From positions 1-10,524 of the forward strand of contig DATLCI010000027.1 in assembly GCA_035526435.1 (NCBI GenBank): a stretch of 10,524 nucleotides of DNA, in the 5' to 3' direction. The stretch's first letter is position 1. Each line of letters begins with the position of its first letter. Below, one piece after another: positions 1-7,444 of the stretch. Below the pieces are notes generated by a model. That model searched no databases. It saw nothing but the letters and a program-made list of their open reading frames with translations, and was not told where the DNA came from. A program made the position numbers and the translations under genes. This DNA comes from DATLCI01 sp035526435 (GTDB lineage: Bacteria; Acidobacteriota; Terriglobia; Terriglobales; Acidobacteriaceae).

Positions 1-3000
1 GATGACGATTGCTGACCCGCTTCCCCGCGTCGGACGCATCGGACGCGTCAGTGAAAGCGTGAACTCTACGCCTGTGCCGTTCAACGCCACAACGCGGGTA
101 CCGGCTGATGTCACGATCGTCAGTTGGCCATTCCGCACGCCGGCCCCGGCGGGAGAGAACGTCACACTGATGGAACAACTGGTCGCATTCACGAAGGCTG
201 ACGCCCCGAGCGGGCAATTATGGGTGGCCGTATAGTCTCCCGTGACTGAAATCGTGTTGATGGTGATCGCGGCCCCGGAGCCATTGAAGAAATTCACGGT
301 TTGCGGAGCAGCGGTACGGCCTACCACTGCATTCACGTCCACTACCGGTGGAGTAAGAATGATCGGGCCTGGGCCATTCAGGTTAAACACCAGTTCCCCG
401 CCATCTTTCGGCACAAAGCCCATCACCATGATGCGGTAGGTCGTACCTGCGACCACATTAACGGTCACTTCAGACGGCGATTCCGCAACATTTCCAATAT
501 CGTCATTGCAGCCATTAATCACTTCAGCCAATGCACCCTGGGTACCCGTAAAAACCGCTAACACTGTGTCGTAGTTGCTGCCTCGCGTATTGATGACCGC
601 TTGGCCGTTGGCGCCCGGAGTATAGGAGTACCAAACCGTCTTCGAGACGGGACTACCCAGCAGACAACTTGGCGTCGGGTCACTACCTTCGGTCGTCGCT
701 CCCAGGGTGCTGGTGGAGTGAGTGAAGTTCGGCGAGTTAACGACCACCGCGCTCGCGAAATTGTCATTCGGTGGTCCACCGATTCCGCTCAAACCGCCCA
801 CCGCCGGGCTGGAAGCCGCGTTACTGGCGACGGAGACGCTACCATTATGCAGCCCGGTCGTGGGAGGATTGAAAATGATCCCGATATTACAGGATGCGGA
901 TGGCGCCAATGTTCCCACGCAACCGTTCGAGCTAAGATAAAAGTTGCCGCTGATCAACACCGTTCCGATGGTCGTGGGACTCGAACCGTTGTTTACGAAT
1001 GAGATCAACTTCGGGGCGCTCGGACTGCCGACCGGTCGTAGGCCAAAGCTGAGGCTGCTCGGCAGCAGAATGCCGCCGGCACCCACCACGGTCGTGGGAA
1101 CCGCAAGGTCCCAGAATCCTCGGCCATGAGTGGCGGCGCGCAGCGTCCGCGACGCGCGATGCAACTTCAAGCCGTAGACCGCCAGGCGGGGCAGGCCGTT
1201 GGCCAACGTTCCCCAGGTTGCGCCGTCATTCGTGCTGATGAAAACGCCGATATCAGTAGCCACGTAGATCGTTCCCGGAATATCCGGGTCTACAACGATG
1301 TCTTGGATCGGCGTATTGGGCAGATTACCGGTAATGTCCACCCAGCTTCCGCCCCCGGTGCTGCGGGATAGGTGGCGCGTGGTGGACCCAAAACCGCCGT
1401 GACCTACATAGACGGTCATCGCATCGAAGGGTGATACCGCCAGGGCATTGATCCGGCGCGCAGCGGGCAACAGATCACTGGTGATCTCGGTGAAGCAGTT
1501 GAGTAGCGTAGCGCAGTCATTCGGCGCGGCGTCCAATAGCCGTTCGCCTCGCCATACTTTCCCGTCGTCTGAACTCACATACATGATGCTTCGATCGCTG
1601 GGAGCCACCGCCAGGCGGGTGATCTTGTTGGTCGCCAGACTGATGCTAATGGCTTGCCAAGACGCTCCCTGATTGCGCGTCTGCCACACCCGGAAGGTGC
1701 CAAAGTAAACATTGTTTGATCCGCCGCTGAAGTTGTCGCCTACCAGGGGAGGAATGAACAGCACCCGGTCCGAAGACGTGATAGTTGAATCTATTGATGA
1801 AAATCCGCTCAGGCCTCCGTTCGTTGACTTGCCAATGTCAATGTTTTGGCAGTTGGTGTAAACAATGCTCGGGTTTGAAGCGTCGATGACATTCCCTGCC
1901 CCATCTCCGCAAAACCCGGTATTGTTCCACGCCAGGCTGAGGTCCTGAGTGCCATCGTAGCGTTGGGTGCCGTTATCCTGTGTGCCTCCAAACGCGATGT
2001 TGATGTCGGTGGGATGCAATGCGAAGTTCGCATAGAACTGCGTCAAGCCCAGGTTGGAATTCAAGTTCGTCCAGGCTGCGGTGGCGCTGGCCGTCGTCGT
2101 GTCGGTAGTGCTGTACACGCCGCCATCATTTCCCCAATAGAGTTTGGAACCGTCCGGGGTAAATGCCGCCGCGTGATGGTCCACATGGATCGCCGAAGTC
2201 GCTGCAGTCCAAGACCCGCCGCCATTGATGGTCTTCGACAGATGTCCAGTCACGGCTGAACCGCCTACAAAGACAACGTTGGCATTCTGCGGATTTACGG
2301 CGACCACGTTGTCATACCAGCACTGCGGGGTACAGTAATCAGTAAGGGCGGTCTGTTTGGTCCAAGTCAATCCGCCATCTGTCGTTTTGAACAATCCTAT
2401 GAGATCACCGTCTGAAGTACCGACGGTTGCATAAACTGTCAGTCCGGAGGTGTCGCTGAGCGCGACGGAAAGTTCTATGCGGCCTCCCGGAGTGAGCGTC
2501 CCATTGCCATTGACCTGTACCCAGCTTGCTCCACCATCATTCGACCGGTATACGCCGAGGCTGTCTAAACCCGCATAAGCGATATTGGCAGTCGCGTATT
2601 GCACGGACGTAGCACCCAAAGATGTAGAGCCGGACAGCACCCGCGTCCAAGTGGCGCCCCCATCAGTGGTGCGATATATGCCTGAACCGCTGGAAATACC
2701 GCTCGGCAGACTGACCGCCGCCAGCAACGTCGCCGGATTTGCGCCCCCCGGCCGCACTGACAATCCCCCTATGAATGCGCCCCCGCAGCTAAACCCAAAA
2801 CCAGTCGATGTGTTTGAACAACTGAATGGCCCCGCAAAAACGCCGGCCCCAAGCTGCGTCCACGTGGTGCCACCATCGGCAGACTTCAATACTCCCGCGC
2901 CGTAATAACTATCAAATGCGCTACCCTGCTCGCCGGTTCCTACATAAACCGTAGAAGGATTCGCGCTGCCATCGATGGCCATCGACCCCACCGCCAGCGA

Positions 3001-3564
3001 CGGAATGCCCGGGCCATCCATGAGTGGCGTCCAGTTAGCGCCGCTGTCTGTGCTCTTCCAGGCTCCGCCCTGGGCTCCGCCGACGTACACCGTGGTGGGA
3101 ACGTTCGGATCCACCACGATCGCCGTTGTTCTTCCGGAGGATTTCATGAAGCCATTCGTCGGACGCGGCCCAATGAACAGCCATTGCGACGAAGTCGGGC
3201 TGCCGTTGGCGATAGAAGTTTCCTGGCCCGCCGAGCTCGAAGTCCCAGTCCCGGTAGCGGTAGTTTTTTGCGTCGAAGCTTGGCTGCGCATCTGCCAGTA
3301 GCGCTGGCCCTCTTCGCGGACCAGGTTGTCCATCTCCTGCAGCGCCTTGAGCCGGGCGCCAGGGGGAACGAACCCATCGGGACCACCGCCCCTCAGCTCT
3401 TCCAAATATTGCTGCCGGGCGTGAGGATCGTCCTTCTCTTCTTTCTCCTTAGTATGTTTTTCGTCGTCCTGCCCGAATGAGGGGATTGCTATGGCGAGCA
3501 AAAGGATGCAGGCGGCGATGTGCCGCAACCTCACTGGCCAACCTGCGATCAACCTCAAAGGCAC
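1..3564 (-). CDS. Secreted Asp-box beta-propeller protein with Ig-like and PPC domains (3' end outside window)
   Basis: An uninterrupted reading frame of 1188 codons runs off the left edge, so the C-terminus is missing. I checked every codon and found no stop or frameshift. GTG at 3564 follows AGGA at a 6-base spacing. A second GTG at 3534 (AGGT, 6 bases) is nearly as good and would give a shorter signal peptide. Residues 1-31 form a signal peptide ending PSFG before Gln32. Next come a charged Lys/Glu stretch (33-48) and a Ser/Thr/Gly linker (about 116-146). A beta-propeller spans about 147-820 with Asp-box repeats such as KSTDSGANW (170), KSADGGTTW (227), RTTDGGATW (298), RSNDGGASW (340), KTTDGGLTW (393) and STNDGATW, closing with RAATHGRGFW (809-818). 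Then follow a choice-of-anchor-type Ig-like domain (about 833-925), a PPC-like domain starting NDNF (933-1064), a second Ig-like domain (1072-1165) and the start of a tail domain. It is an exported paralog of the gene at 3704-7012. The propeller resembles sortilin/VPS10 or glycosidase-like families, but no catalytic residue can be assigned and the function is unknown. Confidence 0.9.
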   Translation of the reverse strand, partial: MPLRLIAGWPVRLRHIAACILLLAIAIPSFGQDDEKHTKEKEEKDDPHARQQYLEELRGGGPDGFVPPGARLKALQEMDNLVREEGQRYWQMRSQASTQKTTATGTGTSSSAGQETSIANGSPTSSQWLFIGPRPTNGFMKSSGRTTAIVVDPNVPTTVYVGGAQGGAWKSTDSGANWTPLMDGPGIPSLAVGSMAIDGSANPSTVYVGTGEQGSAFDSYYGAGVLKSADGGTTWTQLGAGVFAGPFSCSNTSTGFGFSCGGAFIGGLSVRPGGANPATLLAAVSLPSGISSGSGIYRTTDGGATWTRVLSGSTSLGATSVQYATANIAYAGLDSLGVYRSNDGGASWVQVNGNGTLTPGGRIELSVALSDTSGLTVYATVGTSDGDLIGLFKTTDGGLTWTKQTALTDYCTPQCWYDNVVAVNPQNANVVFVGGSAVTGHLSKTINGGGSWTAATSAIHVDHHAAAFTPDGSKLYWGNDGGVYSTTDTTTASATAAWTNLNSNLGLTQFYANFALHPTDINIAFGGTQDNGTQRYDGTQDLSLAWNNTGFCGDGAGNVIDASNPSIVYTNCQNIDIGKSTNGGLSGFSSIDSTITSSDRVLFIPPLVGDNFSGGSNNVYFGTFRVWQTRNQGASWQAISISLATNKITRLAVAPSDRSIMYVSSDDGKVWRGERLLDAAPNDCATLLNCFTEITSDLLPAARRINALAVSPFDAMTVYVGHGGFGSTTRHLSRSTGGGSWVDITGNLPNTPIQDIVVDPDIPGTIYVATDIGVFISTNDGATWGTLANGLPRLAVYGLKLHRASRTLRAATHGRGFWDLAVPTTVVGAGGILLPSSLSFGLRPVGSPSAPKLISFVNNGSSPTTIGTVLISGNFYLSSNGCVGTLAPSASCNIGIIFNPPTTGLHNGSVSVASNAASSPAVGGLSGIGGPPNDNFASAVVVNSPNFTHSTSTLGATTEGSDPTPSCLLGSPVSKTVWYSYTPGANGQAVINTRGSNYDTVLAVFTGTQGALAEVINGCNDDIGNVAESPSEVTVNVVAGTTYRIMVMGFVPKDGGELVFNLNGPGPIILTPPVVDVNAVVGRTAAPQTVNFFNGSGAAITINTISVTGDYTATHNCPLGASAFVNATSCSISVTFSPAGAGVRNGQLTIVTSAGTRVVALNGTGVEFTLSLTRPMRPTRGSGSAIVI

Positions 3565-3703
3565 ACCTTTTCCTGACAAGGAGATGAGGAAATCCCGCGC
3601 CACTTCACCGTGGGGAATTCCTTAAGTTTGCTGGATTCTCTTCAACTCTACCACTTACCTTCGTAACCATGAACTAGGGTCTGGTAGATAGCTATAAGGG
3701 GTA
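3565..3703 (-). other. Intergenic spacer between the two propeller genes
   Basis: This spacer has 139 bases, and an in-frame TAA at 3622-3624 closes the downstream frame on its 5' side. A 7-base perfect inverted repeat (TCTACCA at 3647-3653, TGGTAGA at 3682-3688) has a 28-base loop and no T-run, so it is a poor terminator candidate. I see no convincing -35/-10 pair. Read-through from the upstream propeller gene is the simplest reading. Confidence 0.4.
3571..3574 (-). promoter_or_regulatory. Ribosome binding site for the second propeller gene
   Basis: AGGA on the minus strand lies 6 bases before the GTG at 3564 and favours that start. A competing AGGT at 3541-3544 sits 6 bases before GTG 3534. 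Both starts lead into the same hydrophobic signal-peptide core, so the choice changes only ten N-terminal residues. A third GTG at 3603 has only a poorly spaced GGTGA upstream. Confidence 0.5.
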
Positions 3704-6700
3704 TTACCGTATCTCGAAGGGAACTTCCATTACGCGGGCGGTGGTGCCCGAAACGGCACGGATGGTAACCAGATAAGTTGTTCCAACTATGGGCTTTGCC
3801 GTCAACAAGCGCCGGGGGCGGGGGCCCGCGAGCTTACGTTCCAAAATGACAACCGCCGGAAAGAATTGCGTACTGGTATTTCCTTGCGGTCGCACGATGC
3901 TGCATCCGATCGCCGACAAGGAAGATCTGCACTCTAATTCAATGTCGTTTGGATTGATCGGCTCAGACGTTCGCAGGCCGATCTCGAACGACGCCTTCAC
4001 CGCGCCACTTACCATTACGGTCGCACTCGCGCTTCCTCGCAACGGACGCACTGGGCGGCTGAGACTCAGCACGAAATCCACCCCAGTCCCGGAAAGTGGC
4101 ACCGACTTCGACCCGGGATTGTAGCCAATGTTCAAATTCCCGCTTTGCGGTCCACTAGAAGCAGGCTGGAACGTAACGCCGATCTGGCAACTCGCTCCCA
4201 CGGCCAACGTCGCCGGGCAATCATGTTGCAGCAAACGAAAGCCCCCGGTGGGCGCGACCCCGGTAAACGTCAGGGCAGAGATTGAATCGTTGGTCAGAGT
4301 GACGAACTGCGCCGCGCTGGTGCGGCCCACTACGGTAGCGTTGAAATTTAACATCGCCGCCGACACTTTCACCGCGGCTTCCGGAAGGTCGATCTGCCAG
4401 ACGCCCCGGCCATAAGTCGCAGCCCGCAACTTCCGCGTGCCCCCCGAGACGAACGTCAGTATTTTCATGACTGGAACATTGGGCAGTCCTGTGCCCAGTT
4501 CAGACCACGAATTGCCATCATCAGCGGAGACGAACATTCCCATGTCCGTACCCGCGTAGAGCAAAGAACTGTTCAGCGGATCGATAGCGATAGAGTTCAC
4601 GGGCACATCGGGGAGGTTCCCCGTCTTATCCGACCAGCTTATGCCTGCATTCGTCGTCTTGAAGATATGCCCGACACCGAAGCCCATGATCGTCGCATAA
4701 GCGGTATTCCCGGAGGCGTCGAAGGGCGAGATGGCGATGTCCGCGATGTCGTACTCGCTGGGATTGATGCCGCTGGTGCGGTCGTTCCACGCGGCGGCCC
4801 CCGCGTCGGAGTCAGTGGTCACGAAGATTCGTCCGCTCGCTCCGCCGGAACGTCCCATCATCCCTGCGTAAATGAGTTTGGCATTGCCCGAAGGCGCCAT
4901 CGGCCCGCCAGCGGCCAGGCTGCGGATCTTCGTTTCTCCCGTAATGGTGCCACCGCTGCAGAGCCCTGCGTCTTGTCCGGAGAAGACATTGCTCAAGGCT
5001 GAGAACGAGCCGCCATTCGCCGGACCGCGCCAGAGGCGGCAAGTTGCCGCCATCAGCGTGCCGGGGTTTTTCGGATCGAGCAAATACGGCAATACGAATG
5101 CCGACCCATCGTTCGCGAAGGTGGACGCATCCGCCACGGTGGTCCAGGTATTTTGCCGGCAGTTCACGCCAATGGCGCAACGTTGGATGGTGGAACTCTC
5201 CCCGGCGGGAAAGGAAGTGTACAAAACGTTAGCATTTCCCGGATCAATGGCCGCGTAGCCGCCGTCACCCAGGTTCGCCGCGCGCCATAGCGCGCCGGTG
5301 CTGCCGGCGTTCCCCGCTTGAAAAATGGGGGAGCCATTCGCCATGGCGCCCCCCAGGAGGACCTCAACGTCGCCTACCGGCTGCGCCAGGCTTACAAATT
5401 GGCTCAGCGGCCCCAGGTTTGCGTTGAGGTTTTCAAACGCATTATTCGCGGTACACGCTGCCGAGTTCAGCGTAAGACTGCTCAAGGTCCGATACACGCC
5501 GCCATCATTTGCCAGGAAGAGCCGGTTGGGATCCGCTACGGAAAAATCGATGCCATGCTGGCCGGGATGAACATGCGCCGGGGCGCCCAGCGGGCTACAT
5601 CCATACGCATGGGTCAGGTTCTTCCACGCATCGGGTGAAGTGCAGAGCGTGTCGAACGGCAATACGCGGCACTTGAAAAGATTCACGGCGCCAAAATAAA
5701 GATTGGTGATGTCTCCATCGGGTACCGCCTGCAAGGTGAGGTTATAACCGCCCTGTTGCGCGCCGCAGCCGGCGTCCGGGCCGGCGTCGCCGCAATTGTC
5801 GATGCCGGCCTTGCCCATCGCCTGCCAGGCGGCGCCGTTGCTGGGCAGCTTGTATACTGACAGCGTTTCGCTTCTATCGATCCATGCGGTGTACACTTCG
5901 CCGCTGGCGGCGCGGACGGCCAACTGTCCCCGCAGGAGCGGACAAGTAGAGTCGGTGGACGCCGGACAATTCCCAGCCGAGAGGCCGCTGCCTGGCTGCT
6001 GCGCCATGCGCGTCCAGCTTTGGCCATTCGACGACTCGTAATAACCGTGTCCGCGCACTGCTGCGTAAAACTTATTATGGACCGGATTGAAGACGATGTC
6101 GGTGACCGCCGAAGGCTGGACCACGGTCGCGGAATCGAGCATGGTCGCGTAAGTCCACGTTAGGCCCGCATCCACCGAGTAATAAATGCCGCGGCCGGCT
6201 TCGGCCTGAACGTCCGCGCCATTGCGGTCGCCATTACTCGACGACGTCCCTGCCACCACTACATTCGGATTGCCGCTATGAAAGGCGATGCGGCTGAAAC
6301 TCAGTCCGCGAAAACTCCGCGCCCCTGCGTTCGCGGACGCCAAGTTGGTCCAACTTTGGCCGCCGTCAGTTGAGCGCAGCATTCCGGCCCCGTAATACGA
6401 ATCGGTGGAATTGTTGGCTTCTCCCGTGCCCGCCAGGATTACATTGCCGCTTGCGCCAGGTTGGATGGCAAGGGCGCCGATCGCCAAGCTCGCCTGCTCG
6501 TCCGTCAATGGCTGCCAAGCCACCGCATTGAAATCCGCCACGGCGGCGTTGGTCGACTTCCACACGCCCCCGTTGGCCGATCCCACATAAACCGTATTTC
6601 CGGTAACGTCCTTCTGGTCGACCACGATCGAAGTCACGCGTCCGGTGACGAACCCGTAACTTTGAAAAAGAGTTGGATCGGAATCGATCGGGCGCGGCCC

Positions 6701-7012
6701 CAGGCTTGTCCATTGCAGTTGGAGAAAGCGCGACGTCTCCGGCGGCGGCCCGTCTTTTGCCGCCGCGCTGGCCTGCATGCTTTGCCTGCGCATGGCCTGC
6801 TTCTGTTGCCACGCGAAACGCAGCAACTCGGCAGCGCTCCCGCCCTTCGGCGACCGCCCGCTCAAGAACCACGCCTGTTTTTCTGCAGCGCGGTCGCGGC
6901 CCCTTGCGCGTACCGCGCTCTGGCCGTCCCCCTCGTCCTGCGCCGGAGCTCCCAGCGCTACGAACGCCATAGCCAAGACAGCCAATCCACTTCTGCCGAA
7001 GCACAAGCTCAT
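3704..7012 (-). CDS. Secreted Asp-box beta-propeller protein with choice-of-anchor-type Ig-like domain
   Basis: The complete gene encodes 1102 aa. ATG at 7012 follows AAGGAA at a 6-base spacing. Residues 1-24 are a signal peptide with hydrophobic core LAVLAMAFVALG and an APA cleavage site before Gln25. No lipobox is seen. A short helical, Arg/Gln-rich segment (about 40-85) precedes a propeller entered by the motif SLGPRPID (103-110) and running to about 876. Asp-box-type repeats include RSTDGGQSW (213), YSVDAGLTW (278), ESSNGQSW (326), KTTNAGISW (785) and SADDGNSW (829), with ANDGGVYRT (501-509) and a closing RAATYGRGVW (863-872). An Ig-like domain of the choice-of-anchor kind occupies about 883-978 and ends PLSGTG. 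The last 124 residues form a beta-rich domain beginning with the Arg/Pro motif RPVRPLRGS (986-994). Many cysteines (349, 357, 407, 416, 448, 457, 472 and others) suggest disulfides outside the cytoplasm. The family includes sortilin-like and glycoside-hydrolase-like propellers; the ligand or substrate is unknown. A promoter lies directly upstream, and the paralog follows 139 bases downstream. Confidence 0.93.
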   Translation of the reverse strand: MSLCFGRSGLAVLAMAFVALGAPAQDEGDGQSAVRARGRDRAAEKQAWFLSGRSPKGGSAAELLRFAWQQKQAMRRQSMQASAAAKDGPPPETSRFLQLQWTSLGPRPIDSDPTLFQSYGFVTGRVTSIVVDQKDVTGNTVYVGSANGGVWKSTNAAVADFNAVAWQPLTDEQASLAIGALAIQPGASGNVILAGTGEANNSTDSYYGAGMLRSTDGGQSWTNLASANAGARSFRGLSFSRIAFHSGNPNVVVAGTSSSNGDRNGADVQAEAGRGIYYSVDAGLTWTYATMLDSATVVQPSAVTDIVFNPVHNKFYAAVRGHGYYESSNGQSWTRMAQQPGSGLSAGNCPASTDSTCPLLRGQLAVRAASGEVYTAWIDRSETLSVYKLPSNGAAWQAMGKAGIDNCGDAGPDAGCGAQQGGYNLTLQAVPDGDITNLYFGAVNLFKCRVLPFDTLCTSPDAWKNLTHAYGCSPLGAPAHVHPGQHGIDFSVADPNRLFLANDGGVYRTLSSLTLNSAACTANNAFENLNANLGPLSQFVSLAQPVGDVEVLLGGAMANGSPIFQAGNAGSTGALWRAANLGDGGYAAIDPGNANVLYTSFPAGESSTIQRCAIGVNCRQNTWTTVADASTFANDGSAFVLPYLLDPKNPGTLMAATCRLWRGPANGGSFSALSNVFSGQDAGLCSGGTITGETKIRSLAAGGPMAPSGNAKLIYAGMMGRSGGASGRIFVTTDSDAGAAAWNDRTSGINPSEYDIADIAISPFDASGNTAYATIMGFGVGHIFKTTNAGISWSDKTGNLPDVPVNSIAIDPLNSSLLYAGTDMGMFVSADDGNSWSELGTGLPNVPVMKILTFVSGGTRKLRAATYGRGVWQIDLPEAAVKVSAAMLNFNATVVGRTSAAQFVTLTNDSISALTFTGVAPTGGFRLLQHDCPATLAVGASCQIGVTFQPASSGPQSGNLNIGYNPGSKSVPLSGTGVDFVLSLSRPVRPLRGSASATVMVSGAVKASFEIGLRTSEPINPNDIELECRSSLSAIGCSIVRPQGNTSTQFFPAVVILERKLAGPRPRRLLTAKPIVGTTYLVTIRAVSGTTARVMEVPFEIR

Positions 7013-7018
7013 TGGATG

Positions 7019-7024
7019 TTCCTT
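7019..7024 (-). promoter_or_regulatory. Ribosome binding site of the 1102-aa propeller gene
   Basis: AAGGAA on the minus strand lies 6 bases before ATG 7012. The good match and spacing support this start, which also gives a standard signal peptide. Confidence 0.7.
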
Positions 7025-7057
7025 GGTCAGTGTTAAGACGGACTAGATTGCGCAGGA

Positions 7058-7086
7058 AGTATGCGAGGGACGGGCAAAACTGTCAA
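7058..7086 (-). promoter_or_regulatory. Sigma70-type promoter for the propeller genes
   Basis: On the minus strand a perfect TTGACA (7086-7081) is separated by 17 bases from CATACT (7063-7058), a 4 of 6 match to TATAAT. Transcription would start near 7051, leaving a leader of about 40 bases that contains the AAGGAA ribosome binding site. Its position between the cox genes and the propeller gene suggests separate transcription of the latter. This is inferred from consensus match only. Confidence 0.55.
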
Positions 7087-7088
7087 TC

Positions 7089-7105
7089 TTTCCCAAAAGG
7101 GGAAA
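7089..7105. other. Perfect short palindrome next to the -35 element
   Basis: TTTCCC and GGGAAA form a 6-base-pair inverted repeat around a 5-base centre, ending only 2 bases from the TTGACA element. It could be a hairpin or a regulator site. Half of it overlaps the T-run of the putative cox terminator. No regulator can be named. Confidence 0.35.
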
Positions 7106-7130
7106 AACGGCACAGGGCCGATGGGCGGCC
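7103..7130 (-). terminator. Possible intrinsic terminator of the cox operon
   Basis: About 40 bases after the coxD stop, the minus strand reads CGGC, five loop bases, GCCG and then TTTTT (7120-7103). An alternative stem, GGCCG with CGGCC (7130-7116), lies just before it. The stem is short, so efficiency is uncertain. Position and T-run favour a terminator separating the oxidase genes from the propeller genes. Confidence 0.4.
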
Positions 7131-7159
7131 AGTTCAGCACCAGCAAGTCCTTTGTTTTC

Positions 7160-7444
7160 TTAGTACCAGGTGCGACTGAGGAAGTCCGTCATGGTCAAAG
7201 AAAGCAGAATGGCCAGCCAGAAGATGCCGGCGGCGACCGTGATCTTGGTCAGCCGGTCCGAATCCTTTACATGCATGAAGAACAGTACGACGAAAATGGC
7301 CTTCACCGTGGCGATCACCAGGGCGATGGGCGCATTGAAGAGTCCCAGGTCAAGAAAAGCGGCATAGATGGTGATCGCGGTCCCGATCATCAGGACCATG
7401 AACACGCCCACATATACTTTTAGCGAACCAATGTGCGCCGACAT
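7160..7444 (-). CDS. coxD: Cytochrome c oxidase subunit IV (prokaryotic type)
   Basis: This small membrane protein (94 aa) is the last gene of the oxidase operon. ATG at 7444 is chosen because it overlaps the coxC stop as TGATG and sits 7 bases after AGGAG. A longer frame from 7501 would lie inside coxC and adds a non-family N-terminus. Three hydrophobic segments are visible (about 9-29, 36-59, 68-88). The second contains the family-typical Lys-Ala pair followed by FFMHVK, where the helix meets a charged loop (DSDR). Subunits of this kind are non-catalytic and are thought to help assembly or stability of the heme-copper oxidase in the cytoplasmic membrane. The symbols ctaF and coxD are both in use for the family. 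Confidence 0.88.
   Translation of the reverse strand: MSAHIGSLKVYVGVFMVLMIGTAITIYAAFLDLGLFNAPIALVIATVKAIFVVLFFMHVKDSDRLTKITVAAGIFWLAILLSLTMTDFLSRTWY

Noticed and set aside
3647..3688. 7-base inverted repeat between the propeller genes as a terminator
   Set aside because: The loop is 28 bases, the stem is AT-containing and short, and no T-run follows.
2115..5510. Exact 18-base DNA match near 2115 and 5493 as a possible repeat element
   Set aside because: It encodes the shared NDGGVY motif of the two paralogous propellers, so protein homology explains it.
6366..7004. 212-aa minus-strand open frame
   Set aside because: It is an alternative frame of the propeller gene, Arg/Gly-rich with no signal or domain, while the true frame has clear repeats and a signal peptide.
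6461..7036. 191-aa plus-strand open frame
   Set aside because: It is antisense to the 5' end of the 1102-aa propeller gene and its promoter leader, with low-complexity Arg/Ala/Pro composition. It is a shadow frame.
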